DNA of 64,000 nt, from positions 1,984,001 through 2,048,000 of the forward strand of contig NZ_CP081150.1 in assembly GCF_019665765.1 (NCBI RefSeq), given 5' to 3'. The DNA is from Deefgea tanakiae (GTDB lineage: Bacteria > Pseudomonadota > Gammaproteobacteria > Burkholderiales > Chitinibacteraceae). Made by a program: the position numbers and the translations under genes. Below the pieces are notes generated by a model. The model had not been told where the DNA came from. It searched no databases and saw only the letters and a program-made list of their open reading frames with translations. Of this stretch, positions 37,286 to 45,923 are shown piece after piece. Numbering within the stretch: the stretch's first letter is position 1; each line of letters starts with the position of its first letter.

Positions 37286-38263
37286 CTAACTCAGTGATTT
37301 ATACAGATTAAATAAGCTTAATATTGAAATCAAGCTACCTACCATCCACAACAGCGTACGCGCATTTAATTTATGGCACAGCCATGCCGCAAATGGGGCG
37401 GCGAATAAACCACCGACAATCAAGCCTGCGACCAAGAGCCAATGATCCATCTTCGCCCACAGCAAAAATGCGCCAGCCGTTGAAAAGGCAATGAAAAACT
37501 CAGCGGCATTCACCGTACCAATTGTTTTGCGTGGGTCATTACCACGACCAACCAAAGTTGAGGTGACCACTGGCCCCCAGCCACCACCGCCCACCGCATC
37601 AACAAATCCGCCCAGCAAGGCCAATGGAGCGACATGCTTGATTTCATTTGAGTGTGGTTTTGGATGCGTGGCCAGCCAAGCCTTACGCAATATGTACACA
37701 CCCATGAACAACAAATAGGCGGCGATATACGGTTTGATGAGTTTGCCATCGATATTAGTCAATAAAAAAGCACCGACCACACCGCCAATGACACCAGGAA
37801 ATACCAAACGCTTAAACAAGGCTTTATCGACATTACCAAATTTCAAATGCGACAAACCTGAAAATCCAGTCGTAAATACTTCGGCCACATGCACCGCCGC
37901 CGAAGCCGAAGCAGGACTAGCACCGATCCCAATCAAGAATGTATTCGAGCTAATGCCGTAAGCCATCCCCAAAGCACCATCAATCGCCTGAGCAGCAAAG
38001 CCCACGCCCACCGCCAGCCAGAACATCGGCGAAGTTAATACGTAGTACGCACCGCTAGATAAGCTCTGTTGCAGCGGCTCATTGACATTTTGCAGCGCAA
38101 AACCCAACGTCGTCACCAACATCAGCAAAGCTAAACCGATAAAGCGTTTGCGTTGCCAAAATTGCCGCTCGCTAACAACAGCCTCATCAAGCGGTGGAAT
38201 ACCAATCGCTTGGTGCTCTAGATTTTCGGGCGTAGCCGAAAGGTCTGCGTGGCGGATTTTCAT
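37286..38263 (-). CDS. TauE/SafE family sulfite/anion exporter
   Basis: 325 residues from the ATG at 38263; an upstream TTG is a weaker start. Eight or so membrane segments, with the internal repeat of the family visible as GFAAQAIDGALGMAYGI in the first half and GGFVDAVGGGGWGPVV in the second. TauE/SafE proteins move sulfite, sulfoacetate or related organosulfur anions. No sulfur-metabolism neighbour fixes the substrate. Confidence 0.88.
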   Translation of the reverse strand: MKIRHADLSATPENLEHQAIGIPPLDEAVVSERQFWQRKRFIGLALLMLVTTLGFALQNVNEPLQQSLSSGAYYVLTSPMFWLAVGVGFAAQAIDGALGMAYGISSNTFLIGIGASPASASAAVHVAEVFTTGFSGLSHLKFGNVDKALFKRLVFPGVIGGVVGAFLLTNIDGKLIKPYIAAYLLFMGVYILRKAWLATHPKPHSNEIKHVAPLALLGGFVDAVGGGGWGPVVTSTLVGRGNDPRKTIGTVNAAEFFIAFSTAGAFLLWAKMDHWLLVAGLIVGGLFAAPFAAWLCHKLNARTLLWMVGSLISILSLFNLYKSLS

Positions 38264-38360
38264 CAGGACAACTCGAATAAGCAAATGATTCGAGAGTGTA
38301 AGCGAAAATCAAATTCCAAATTAGAACGATTTGTTGTTGATTTATAACCTTTAGCGCTAT

Positions 38361-38390
38361 AAAAAAACCGAGCTGAACTCGGTTTTTTTA
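38361..38390 (-). terminator. Terminator of the LEA-like gene
   Basis: Stem AAAACCGAG / CTCGGTTTT with a short loop between A7 and T7 runs, 18 bases after the stop codon of the repetitive protein gene. Confidence 0.85.
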
Positions 38391-38407
38391 CTCGTATGCA
38401 AAAACGA

Positions 38408-39022
38408 TTAAGCTTTTGGCTTCTCATCCGCAACCGCCTGCTTCACGCTGGCAATCCCATGCTGAACCTGTTCACCTGCTTTACTGGCAAGTTCAGCCGC
38501 CTTCACTTTCGCTTGATCACTTAATTCTGCAACTTGAATCAGCGCTTGATCTGCTGCATGGCCAGCTTTATCGGCTAGTTCTGATGTTTTCAATGCCGCT
38601 TCATCGGCCAAAATTTCAGCCTTGCCCACAACGTTAGCCGCAGCATCCTTGGTTGCATCCCATGCTTGATCAGCAGCGACCGTGGCTTTATCGCTCAGTT
38701 CACCGGCTTTGAGTGCTGCATCATCAGCTACTTGGCCCACTTTATCTGCAATTTCTGCCGCTTTCCAAGCGGCCTGATCGGCCAACAGCTCTGCTTTTTC
38801 AGCTAACTCAGCAGACTTTTCCTTCACCGACTCCAAAGCGTGATCAGCAGCAATCGTCGCTTCATCACCCAATTGGGCAGCTTTAAAGGCCACTTGATCA
38901 GCAACTTGACCGGCTTTATCTGCTAAATCCGCCGCTTTGGCAGAAGCGCGCTCCGCCGCCGCCTCCACGGTTTGCTCCGCAGAGCCCAATAGCTCTTTGA
39001 CTTTGTCGAAAATACCAGTCAT
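38408..39022 (-). CDS. Repetitive amphipathic-helix protein, LEA/apolipoprotein-like
   Basis: 204 residues from the ATG at 39022, which has AAGGAG 6 bases upstream. After MTGIFDKVKELLG the whole chain is an alanine- and charge-rich helix with an 11-residue rhythm (A-x-L-A-D-K-A..). On top of this a 58-residue unit occurs about 2.4 times: units begin at ADKAGQVADQ, ADKVGQVADD and ADKAGHAADQ. No signal peptide or membrane segment. Group 3 LEA-like and phasin-like proteins look like this; a role in stress protection or surface coating of lipid or PHA granules is possible but not shown. phaC is 17 kb away. Confidence 0.75.
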   Translation of the reverse strand: MTGIFDKVKELLGSAEQTVEAAAERASAKAADLADKAGQVADQVAFKAAQLGDEATIAADHALESVKEKSAELAEKAELLADQAAWKAAEIADKVGQVADDAALKAGELSDKATVAADQAWDATKDAAANVVGKAEILADEAALKTSELADKAGHAADQALIQVAELSDQAKVKAAELASKAGEQVQHGIASVKQAVADEKPKA

Positions 39023-39406
39023 TGAATACTCCTTTAGATTGAGAGACAAACAATACACTAACAGTTTATTGCGGATTCTGATCAACTCATCCAAGCCCTC
39101 TGATTAGCTGTCGCCAAATATAGAGATTCGGATTGCTCAACGGAGTGAGCTATGTGTAGGGCAAAAGATAAATTTAATTTTTCAACCGCAAATTAAGTTC
39201 AACTTAGGCTCTTAAGCGAATCCTCCGTATTAAATCGTTTGCCTATTGATTTGAAAGCAAAAATATCGATGTTTTAGACTCCAACATTTTGCCATTTGAC
39301 ATAATCGAAGATAGTCGTACTCAGTTCCGCCGACTCGAAACTCTGCCGTGGGACCTTCCGCACTTTCCCAACAGCTTGCGCCAAGGCAAACACGAATGCT
39401 GGCGCT
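39023..39406. other. Intergenic region upstream of the LEA-like gene
   Basis: About 380 bases. Holds the promoter of the minus-strand LEA-like gene and perhaps of the next plus-strand ORF. A minus-strand frame across 39274-39480 has no ribosome binding site and was not accepted. Nothing else seen. Confidence 0.5.
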
Positions 39407-39772
39407 ATGGCACACTGTAAGCAATTACATTTTAATTTGCTAATGATGAATCTTGAAACAGCTAAAACAATCGTAGCCAACTGGGATAAACCGCTTATTC
39501 GCCAATTATTTTGGTATTTAGTGATTCCTGCTTATGTCGAAATACAGCGTGCAGAGCCAAGCCATTTTGTTTATCACAACCAACATGGCTGGTCTTATCG
39601 GTGGCTGACTTTACTGCAAAGCATGCTGGCGCTGCTCATGCTGCTAGTAGTCGATACGGCATTAAGCGGCACCCTAGCCGTGCTGGGCCAACTGCTGTGC
39701 GCTTATTTTATGGTGATGTATGGCGTTTGGACTTTGGCCTATTGGTCGATGAAAATCCCGCGGCCTTTGTAA
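39407..39772 (+). CDS. Small hypothetical membrane protein
   Basis: 121 residues as listed; an ATG pair at 39443-39448 gives a shorter form of about 108 residues. None of the starts has a clear binding site. Two strong hydrophobic helices (about 68-85 and 90-115) follow a cytosolic-looking N-terminus WDKPLIRQLFWYLVIPAYVEIQR. Coding quality (regular aromatic and charge distribution, no low-complexity) suggests a real protein. Not recognised. Confidence 0.5.
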   Translation: MAHCKQLHFNLLMMNLETAKTIVANWDKPLIRQLFWYLVIPAYVEIQRAEPSHFVYHNQHGWSYRWLTLLQSMLALLMLLVVDTALSGTLAVLGQLLCAYFMVMYGVWTLAYWSMKIPRPL

Positions 39773-39942
39773 TTTGATAAGCGCTGCGTTTAAATGCTTC
39801 TTCTGGCAAGGCAAACCAATAAGACTAAATTCGTTTGCTTCGCTCATTTTGGCCTCATGCATCTTACTACAGCGGCAAGCATGAGCGATTGAATTAAATC
39901 CATACCGCTCACGGTGCCTTAATGTTCAAGCGCTTTTCTTAA

Positions 39943-41256
39943 TCAACTACTGATTTCTTCATTACTTGGTGTTGCGTCAGTTTTCTTGATGGCTAAGATT
40001 TTATCGATTCGTCGACCATCCATATCCACCACTTCAAGTTGCCAATCTTCCCACACGGCAATATCGCCCGTGCGCGGCATTTGCCCGAGGATAAACATCA
40101 CCAAACCGCTGAGTGTATGGTAGCTATGCTTGGCTTCATCGGGTACGGATTGCAAATCCAAGCGATCTTTAAGTTCGGGGATTGGGATTAAGCCATCGAG
40201 CAGCCATGAGCCATCGGCGCGCTGAATCGCCCAAGCATCCGCACCGTCTTGTGGCGTAAATTCGCCCGTCAAGACTTCGAGCACATCTTGTAAAGTCACC
40301 AAACCTTGCACTTCGCCGTATTCATCGATCAAAAAGACCATTTCTACGCCGGAAGTGCGCATCTGCGCGAGCAACTCCAGACCAGTCAGACTTTCAGGCA
40401 CAAATACGCAAGGCTGTAGATGGCTGGATAGGTCAATTTCTTCGCCTTTAAGCATTTTTTGCAAAATGTCTTTGGCACTTAAAATCCCCAGCAAATTATC
40501 TAGACCATCGCGGCAAACAGGAAAGCGTGAAAACGGCGTATTCGATACTTTGGCTAAGTTGTCGGCTACCGAATCATCTAAATCCAGCACGACCATGTCG
40601 GAGCGTGGGATCATCAATGAAGTCACGAGGCGATCATCCAAACGCAGTACGTTTTTCATCATCGCGTGCTCGTGCTCTTCGATCAAACCGGCTTCTGATC
40701 CCTCGTGCAACATCGCGTCAATTTCGTCTTGCGTCACCGCTTGTTGTGTCGTTTGATCTGCACCGAGCAAACTGAGTACGCCCTTAGTCGATGCGGTGAG
40801 TAAGCGAACAAATGGACGTGTCATCAGTGCTAACAATTGCAGTGGTCGCGCAACAAATACGGCGATGGTTTCAGGGCTAATTTGTCCTAAGCGCTTTGGT
40901 ACCAACTCGCCCAGCACAATCGAAAAATAAGTCACAGAAACGACCACACAGACTGTCGCGCTGGTGTCGCTCATGCTTTCAGGCAATCCAAAGGTCATCA
41001 ACCAGTCGGCAAAAGGCTCGGCCAAAACAGACTCACCGACAATACCGCTCAGTACACCAATCGAAGTAATCCCAATTTGTACCGTGGACATGAACTTAGT
41101 CGGATCAGCGCCTAATTCCAAGGCCACTGCGGCGCCCTTATTTCCTGCTTCAGCCATTTTGGTCAGCCGTGCTTTGCGCGCGCTCACCAAGGCCAACTCC
41201 GACATCGCAAACAGGCCATTGAGTAAAATCAGCCCGAGCAGTAAGAACACTTCCAT
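39943..41256 (-). CDS. CNNM/CBS-domain transporter of the CorC/hemolysin-like family
   Basis: 437 residues. CNNM (DUF21) membrane domain with helices near 1-20, 55-80, 98-120 and 130-150, a tandem CBS pair (about 205-335, including MIPRSDMVVLDLDD and FLIDEYGEVQGLVTLQDVLEVLTGE), and a C-terminal CorC/HlyC transporter-associated domain (about 345-425). These proteins handle magnesium or sodium efflux and protect against high Mg or Co. It ends the minus-strand region left of the piuC repeat array... reading leftward the array lies upstream of it. Confidence 0.9.
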   Translation of the reverse strand: MEVFLLLGLILLNGLFAMSELALVSARKARLTKMAEAGNKGAAVALELGADPTKFMSTVQIGITSIGVLSGIVGESVLAEPFADWLMTFGLPESMSDTSATVCVVVSVTYFSIVLGELVPKRLGQISPETIAVFVARPLQLLALMTRPFVRLLTASTKGVLSLLGADQTTQQAVTQDEIDAMLHEGSEAGLIEEHEHAMMKNVLRLDDRLVTSLMIPRSDMVVLDLDDSVADNLAKVSNTPFSRFPVCRDGLDNLLGILSAKDILQKMLKGEEIDLSSHLQPCVFVPESLTGLELLAQMRTSGVEMVFLIDEYGEVQGLVTLQDVLEVLTGEFTPQDGADAWAIQRADGSWLLDGLIPIPELKDRLDLQSVPDEAKHSYHTLSGLVMFILGQMPRTGDIAVWEDWQLEVVDMDGRRIDKILAIKKTDATPSNEEISS

Positions 41257-41342
41257 GAAATCATCCGACGTATTAATGAAACATCAATATCAGGCCATTG
41301 CGCTATTTTGCAAGTTTATCAACGACTTCATTGAAGAATTAA

Positions 41343-41505
41343 TTAAATGTCGCCCCATTTGCGCAATAAATTATGATGTATGCCCGTCATTGAAATTGCG
41401 GTGGCATTGTCGCCATAATCGGCGCGCAGTTGGCGAATATTCGTATCAAGTTCAAACAGCAACCCTCTTTCACTGCCATCTATTAACCTTACTCGGCCAT
41501 CCACA
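41343..41505 (-). pseudogene. Remnant of a second piuC-like gene 3' end (unit 1)
   Basis: Encodes in one frame about 50 residues matching the PiuC C-terminus ([12 protein letters not shown].., ending KWGD plus a stop TAA) but with no start codon or upstream domain. Its end region differs from resident piuC at many bases, so it probably derives from a diverged paralogue rather than a recent copy. Confidence 0.75.
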
Positions 41506-41668
41506 TCAAATATCGCCCCATTTACGAAGCAAATTATGATAGATACCCGTCATAGATATTGCAGTGGCATTGTCGCCATAATCAGCGCGCAGTTGGCGAA
41601 TATTCGTATCAAGTTCAAACAGCAACCCTCTTTCACTGCCATCTATTAACCTTACTCGGCCATCCACA
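41506..41668 (-). pseudogene. Hybrid remnant of piuC 3' end (unit 2)
   Basis: Same C-terminal coding segment. The part coding for the last 27 or so residues and the stop (TGA) is nearly identical to piuC, while the preceding part matches unit 1. It directly abuts the piuC stop codon. Because the period is 163, each unit is shifted one frame from its neighbour, so there is no read-through fusion. Confidence 0.75.
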
Positions 41669-42349
41669 TCAAATATCGCCCCATTTACGAAGCAAATTAT
41701 GATAAATACCCGTCATAGATATTGCAGTGGCATTGTCGCCATAATCGGCGCGCAGTTGGCGGATATTGGTATCGAGTTCAAATAACAAACCACGCTCGGC
41801 GCCGTCCTTAATCATACTTTGCATCCACATAAACGACGCAACCCTTGTACCGCGCGTGATTGGTTCGACACGGTGCAAGCTGCTGGATGGGTATAAAACC
41901 ATATCACCGGCGGCGAGTTTGACCTCGTGCACGCCATAAGTATCTTCAATGACCAATTCTCCACCATCGTATTCCGCCGGATCAGAAAAAAACAGTGTCG
42001 CGGATAAATCCGAGCGTACCCATTCGCCAGTATCAGTCATACGACGCATCGCATTATCAACATGCATGCCAAAGCCCATCCCCACGCCATAGCGATTAAA
42101 TAAAGGTGGAAAGATTTTTTTGGGCAACGCGGCCGAAAAAAACAAGTCATTTTTGGCCAGCGCCGCCAAAATCACTTCGCGCACCGCAACAGCGTTCACT
42201 TCATCATTGGGCAACTGTTCATTATTTTTAACTTTGGCCGATTGACTCCCTGCTGTGATACGACCATCGAGCCATGCCGCACGATCCAGCTTTTCACGAC
42301 ACGCGACTACGGTTGCAGCATCGAGTACCGCAGGAATATGTAACAACAT
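41669..42349 (-). CDS. piuC: Fe(II)/2-oxoglutarate-dependent hydroxylase PiuC
   Basis: 226 residues from the ATG at 42349, which has GGAG 5 bases upstream; this is the family length. PKHD-type dioxygenase with the iron triad H96-x-D98 (GMHVDNA) and H159 (LHRVEP) and the 2-oxoglutarate arginine R169. PiuC genes commonly accompany TonB-dependent siderophore receptors, as here with the Fiu-like receptor just upstream; its precise substrate is not established. The gene's 3' end is the template of the tandem array that follows it. Confidence 0.93.
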   Translation of the reverse strand: MLLHIPAVLDAATVVACREKLDRAAWLDGRITAGSQSAKVKNNEQLPNDEVNAVAVREVILAALAKNDLFFSAALPKKIFPPLFNRYGVGMGFGMHVDNAMRRMTDTGEWVRSDLSATLFFSDPAEYDGGELVIEDTYGVHEVKLAAGDMVLYPSSSLHRVEPITRGTRVASFMWMQSMIKDGAERGLLFELDTNIRQLRADYGDNATAISMTGIYHNLLRKWGDI

Positions 42350-42368
42350 AAAAACTCCAAATAATAAT

Positions 42369-42393
42369 GGGGTATTCACATATGGAATACCCC
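42369..42393 (-). terminator. Hairpin between the receptor gene and piuC
   Basis: Perfect 9-bp stem GGGGTATTC / GAATACCCC, 7-base loop, followed on the minus strand by the AT-rich ATTATTATTT. Weak tail; may attenuate rather than stop transcription into piuC, whose ribosome binding site follows within 15 bases. Confidence 0.6.
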
Positions 42394-42435
42394 AATCGAT
42401 GGTTACAAGTAAATACCCATCATTAATCTACAAAA

Positions 42436-44667
42436 TTAGAACTTGTACGATGCCGTCACACGAGCAGTCCGCGTAGTGCCTGGCACAGCAAAGCCTGCGT
42501 AAAGACCTTCATAGTATTCAGTATCAAACAAATTAAGAACATTGAGCTGGACACTCAAATCACGGTGCGTCCATTCAACCATCGCATCCCAACGCACATA
42601 ACTTGGCAAGAACACCGTATTGTCCAAGCTGGTGTAACGTTTGCCCATCGCATTCATACCGCCACCCACTTTCCAATTGCCATCGACTTGATAAGTCGTC
42701 CACAAATTGCCGGTGTACGTTGGCGAATTGTCTGGGCGATTGCCTTCTTGATATTTGCGTGCTGGATTAGCCACTTCATCAATCACTGGATCCATCAGCG
42801 CAAGGCCAGCAAAGACTTGCCATTTGTCGCTCAAACGACCTGCTGCTTCGAGTTCAATACCATCGGTATGGCGTTTGCCCGACAACAAGTATGGTTTCAC
42901 CACGCCCGGTTCGATATCGGTTTGACGCTCATTGGTTTTTTCCGTACGGAACACTGCCGTGCGCAAGGCCAAATCGCCATCCAGCAAAGTCCAACGTGCG
43001 CCGATTTCGTAGTTCGCGTTTTTCTCTGGATCAGTCAAAGCACCTTTTGGATCAGTTGAATACGCTTCAGCAGAAGGATTGAACGACGTACCATACGACA
43101 CATAATACGATTGCACTTGATCAGGCTGATAGATCAAACCTGTGCGGTAGCTCCACACTTTGTCCGTACGGCTCACATTATCGGCGGCTTTTTGCTTGGT
43201 GAACGATAGATTCTCGGTGCTGGCTTTAAAGTTATCGTATCGAGCGCCCAACAACACTTTCCAATGCGGATTCAAGTCAATCATGTCTTGGAAGTAGAAA
43301 GCCACGGTATCCGCTGTCGAATCAGCGGTCACGGTATTCACTGGATCGCTACAATTGCTTGGTACACCACCTGTGACCGGGTTGCCCACCGTGGTTGATG
43401 GCAAATTGCACCCCGCCAAGCCTGTCGTTGAACTTGGAAGCACTTTACCTGTTGTATCCAATTGCATACGGCCTGTGCTCAGTAACTTCTCGCGAGTTAA
43501 TTCAATACCAGCCAGCACATTGTGGCGAACCGTACCCGTTTCGAAATCCCACAAGAAATCTGTTACGTTGGAGTAGATTTCTTGTTCACGCATGCGCAAT
43601 TTACGACCACGAGTCACCGTCGTGCTGTCGGTCAATGCATCTGTTGGCTTGGCAAAAGACAAACCTGGTGCGCTGGCGCGTAAGTCCAAATCATACTTAC
43701 CAGCCCGAGTTGAGTTTTTGATTTTCATATTCGGGTTGATTTGATGCTCAACACGCAAACTCAATACATCGGCTTGTGTTTCTTCAGAGTCAAAATCTTT
43801 TAGGCCATAGAAAGTATCGACGCGATCAATGGGTTGATTGGTTCCTTGATTGAGCGGCGTTTTACGATAGTAAGGCACGCCGTAATCCGGCACATTGTCT
43901 TCTTGGTAATGCAAATACGAGGCCGTGATTTGTGTTGGTTCGCCCAAACCCCAAGTGATACTTGGTGCAACGCCCCACCGATTCATTTCTGCGCCTTCGC
44001 GGAAACTATCGGCTTTTTGACCCATCACATTGATACGTGCCGCGGTGCTTTCACCAATAGCGCGATTGAAATCACCTTCAACACGGTAAAACGAATCCAT
44101 GCCGATGGTTGTTGAAAGCTGATTCAAATCACCACGGAATGGCGTTTTGCTCACTTGATTGACCACACCACCTGTCGAACCACGACCAAACATCATCGAC
44201 GCAGGGCCACGCAAGACTTCAACGGTATCAATATGGAATGTATCGCGATTATATTGTGCAGAATCACGGAAATTATCTAAGTAGAGGTCATTCGATGCAC
44301 CAAAACCACGAATACGGATGCCGTCACCACTAGCGCCACCTTCGGCAGCGTTAAATGTCACGCCGACTGCATTACGCAGCGCTTCTTTCAGCGTATTGGC
44401 ATCTTGGTCATTCATCAATTGGCGCGTCACACTCGTCACCGATTGCGGAATATCCCGCGCGTCTTGCTCAACGCGACCGACATGCACCGTTGGTGCTTTG
44501 AAGGTATTCACTGTGCCATTGCGGCTTTGAGGATTTTCTGCACTCACTTCAACGGGCGCTAATACGGTCTCGGCCGCATTCACACCACCTGCTACCGCGC
44601 CAAATAAGGCGGCAGCAGCCGGTAATTTCGCAAAATGGCGGATGCCTGACTTGTGTTTATCTCGCAT
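42436..44667 (-). CDS. TonB-dependent catecholate siderophore receptor, Fiu-like
   Basis: 743 residues. Signal peptide (about 1-31, ending VNA), a TonB-box-like VLAPVEVSA segment, plug domain (about 60-175, with DIPQSVTSVTRQLMNDQ, IRIRGFGASNDLYLDNFRD and VEVLRGPASMMFGRGSTGGVVN) and a 22-strand barrel ending in F (VTASYKF). Plug motifs match the Fiu/PiuA group that takes up Fe-catecholate breakdown products such as dihydroxybenzoylserine. Downstream piuC and upstream exbD place it in one iron-uptake cluster. A terminator separates it from exbD, so it likely has its own promoter; no clear Fur box was found there. Confidence 0.92.
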   Translation of the reverse strand: MRDKHKSGIRHFAKLPAAAALFGAVAGGVNAAETVLAPVEVSAENPQSRNGTVNTFKAPTVHVGRVEQDARDIPQSVTSVTRQLMNDQDANTLKEALRNAVGVTFNAAEGGASGDGIRIRGFGASNDLYLDNFRDSAQYNRDTFHIDTVEVLRGPASMMFGRGSTGGVVNQVSKTPFRGDLNQLSTTIGMDSFYRVEGDFNRAIGESTAARINVMGQKADSFREGAEMNRWGVAPSITWGLGEPTQITASYLHYQEDNVPDYGVPYYRKTPLNQGTNQPIDRVDTFYGLKDFDSEETQADVLSLRVEHQINPNMKIKNSTRAGKYDLDLRASAPGLSFAKPTDALTDSTTVTRGRKLRMREQEIYSNVTDFLWDFETGTVRHNVLAGIELTREKLLSTGRMQLDTTGKVLPSSTTGLAGCNLPSTTVGNPVTGGVPSNCSDPVNTVTADSTADTVAFYFQDMIDLNPHWKVLLGARYDNFKASTENLSFTKQKAADNVSRTDKVWSYRTGLIYQPDQVQSYYVSYGTSFNPSAEAYSTDPKGALTDPEKNANYEIGARWTLLDGDLALRTAVFRTEKTNERQTDIEPGVVKPYLLSGKRHTDGIELEAAGRLSDKWQVFAGLALMDPVIDEVANPARKYQEGNRPDNSPTYTGNLWTTYQVDGNWKVGGGMNAMGKRYTSLDNTVFLPSYVRWDAMVEWTHRDLSVQLNVLNLFDTEYYEGLYAGFAVPGTTRTARVTASYKF

Positions 44668-44708
44668 GGTTTTTCTCTTATTGATTTGGAATATATTAAA
44701 ATTTGGAC

Positions 44709-44733
44709 AAAAAAAAGGCGGGTTTCACCCGCC
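44709..44733 (-). terminator. Terminator of tonB-exbB-exbD
   Basis: Stem GGCGGGT / ACCCGCC followed on the minus strand by eight T residues, 28 bases after the exbD stop. Confidence 0.88.
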
Positions 44734-44760
44734 TGTTTAAGCGTGTTAACTTCAGAACAC

Positions 44761-45177
44761 TCAACCTCCCTGCCCATTGGTCATCAGACCAATCTTGTTT
44801 AAACCTGCCCGCTGCGCAGCGGACATGGTTTGTGCGATACGTTCGTACTGCACAGTTTTATCGGCGTAAATATGCACCTCGGTGTGTGGATCGGCGGCAA
44901 AAACCGCAGCAAGCCGCGCATCTAATGTGGTCGCATCGATTAAGGTCTTGTCGTCCAACAAGCCACCATCGGCCTGTAGTGTCAGCCGCAACGGTGTTTT
45001 TTCTTGCTGAACCACTGCAGCGCTCGCTTTGGGCAACTCGACTTTGACGGCATGCGTCATCACGGGCGCGGTGACGATAAACACCACCAACAGCACTAAC
45101 ATCACATCAACCAATGGCGTGGTATTGATTTCCGCCATCGGCGCAGCGTCTTGCTGACCAAAACTACCGAATCCCAT
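44761..45177 (-). CDS. exbD: Biopolymer transport protein ExbD
   Basis: 138 residues from the ATG at 45177 with GGAGGTG 5 bases upstream. One membrane helix (about 20-42) holding the essential aspartate in INTTPLVDVMLVLLVVF, then a periplasmic domain. Works with ExbB and TonB to convert proton motive force into outer-membrane transport. The first residues (MGFGSFG) are repeated at the nucleotide level just upstream, over the exbB stop. Confidence 0.93.
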   Translation of the reverse strand: MGFGSFGQQDAAPMAEINTTPLVDVMLVLLVVFIVTAPVMTHAVKVELPKASAAVVQQEKTPLRLTLQADGGLLDDKTLIDATTLDARLAAVFAADPHTEVHIYADKTVQYERIAQTMSAAQRAGLNKIGLMTNGQGG

Positions 45178-45257
45178 GTTGCACCTCCGACCCATACATC
45201 GTATTCATTCCCACCATCGACTCAGGATCACGCCGTCCAAAACTACCGAATCCCATG
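45158..45257 (-). repeat. 21-bp direct duplication at the exbB-exbD junction
   Basis: The 21 bases at 45158-45178, which encode the start of exbD, recur exactly at 45237-45257 across the exbB stop, with a shift of 79. The upstream copy opens a 30-codon frame (45164-45256) that begins MGFGSFGRRDPES, has GAGG before it, and ends on the same HGIR-stop that closes exbB, read from the second copy. Probably a scar of local duplication, possibly a leader peptide. Confidence 0.8.
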
Positions 45258-45914
45258 ACCACCCTCCGTCAGCAACTGCGCATGCAAATCATGTGTGAAG
45301 CCATCTAGCTCTTGGCCAAAACGGCGATTGGCGCGAATAAATGCGTTGTAGGCCACCACCGCAGGAATCGCGACAGCCAAACCCGCCGCAGTCGCTACCA
45401 AGGCTTCACCAATCGGGCCTGCCACTGTGGCTAAGGAAGCATTGCCACTCGCAGCAATCCCAACCAAAGCGTTATAAATGCCCCAAACCGTGCCAAATAA
45501 ACCAATAAATGGCGCTACCGAACCAGTCGTAGCCAACCACGTCAAGCCGCGCTCCATTTGCGCTGTTTCTTGACTTAAACGCGTCCGTAATTTGCGAACT
45601 AAATACTCATCCAAGGAAACGCCTTTTCCCAAGCCACCACCTTCATGGGCGCGGTAATGACGCAGGCCATCTGCCGCCGAAGTCGCTAATTTCGCCGCTG
45701 GCGACTGATTTTTTGCCGCCAAACTCAGTGCAACTTGCCAATCGCTAGCATCCCAAAATTCATTCATAAACCTTTGTTGATGACGCTTCATTACCCACAA
45801 CAAACGCGAACGCGCCACGATGACGACCCAGCTCACCACCGACATCAACACTAATAAAGCAAACGTTGCTTGCAATACAGGGTCACCCGAGTGCAATACC
45901 AAAGACAAATCCAT
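45243..45914 (-). CDS. exbB: Biopolymer transport protein ExbB
   Basis: 223 residues. Three membrane helices (about 12-36, 120-145 and 165-190) of the MotA/TolQ/ExbB family, with GLTWLATTGSVAPFIGLFGTVWGI and the conserved LVATAAGLAVAIPAVVAYN. Forms the proton channel with ExbD. It starts 9 bases after the tonB stop and is followed by exbD after a duplicated junction. Confidence 0.94.
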   Translation of the reverse strand: MDLSLVLHSGDPVLQATFALLVLMSVVSWVVIVARSRLLWVMKRHQQRFMNEFWDASDWQVALSLAAKNQSPAAKLATSAADGLRHYRAHEGGGLGKGVSLDEYLVRKLRTRLSQETAQMERGLTWLATTGSVAPFIGLFGTVWGIYNALVGIAASGNASLATVAGPIGEALVATAAGLAVAIPAVVAYNAFIRANRRFGQELDGFTHDLHAQLLTEGGHGIR

Positions 45915-45923
45915 TACCGTACC

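Larger units (their letters stand above)
41343..41831 (-). repeat. Three tandem 163-bp copies of the piuC 3' end
   Basis: Units 41343-41505, 41506-41668 and 41669-41831; the last is the true 3' end of piuC. Stop codons of the three copies lie exactly 163 bases apart. The unit carries codons for about the last 53 residues plus stop. The left half of unit 1 differs from unit 2, while the right halves of units 1 and 2 match almost perfectly; the left half of unit 2 matches the intact gene almost perfectly, while its right half differs from the gene. This makes unit 2 look like a recombinant. Confidence 0.93.

Noticed and set aside
39230-39480. Two minus-strand frames upstream of the small membrane protein
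   Set aside because: No ribosome binding site and they overlap the plus-strand ORF; no recognisable protein features.
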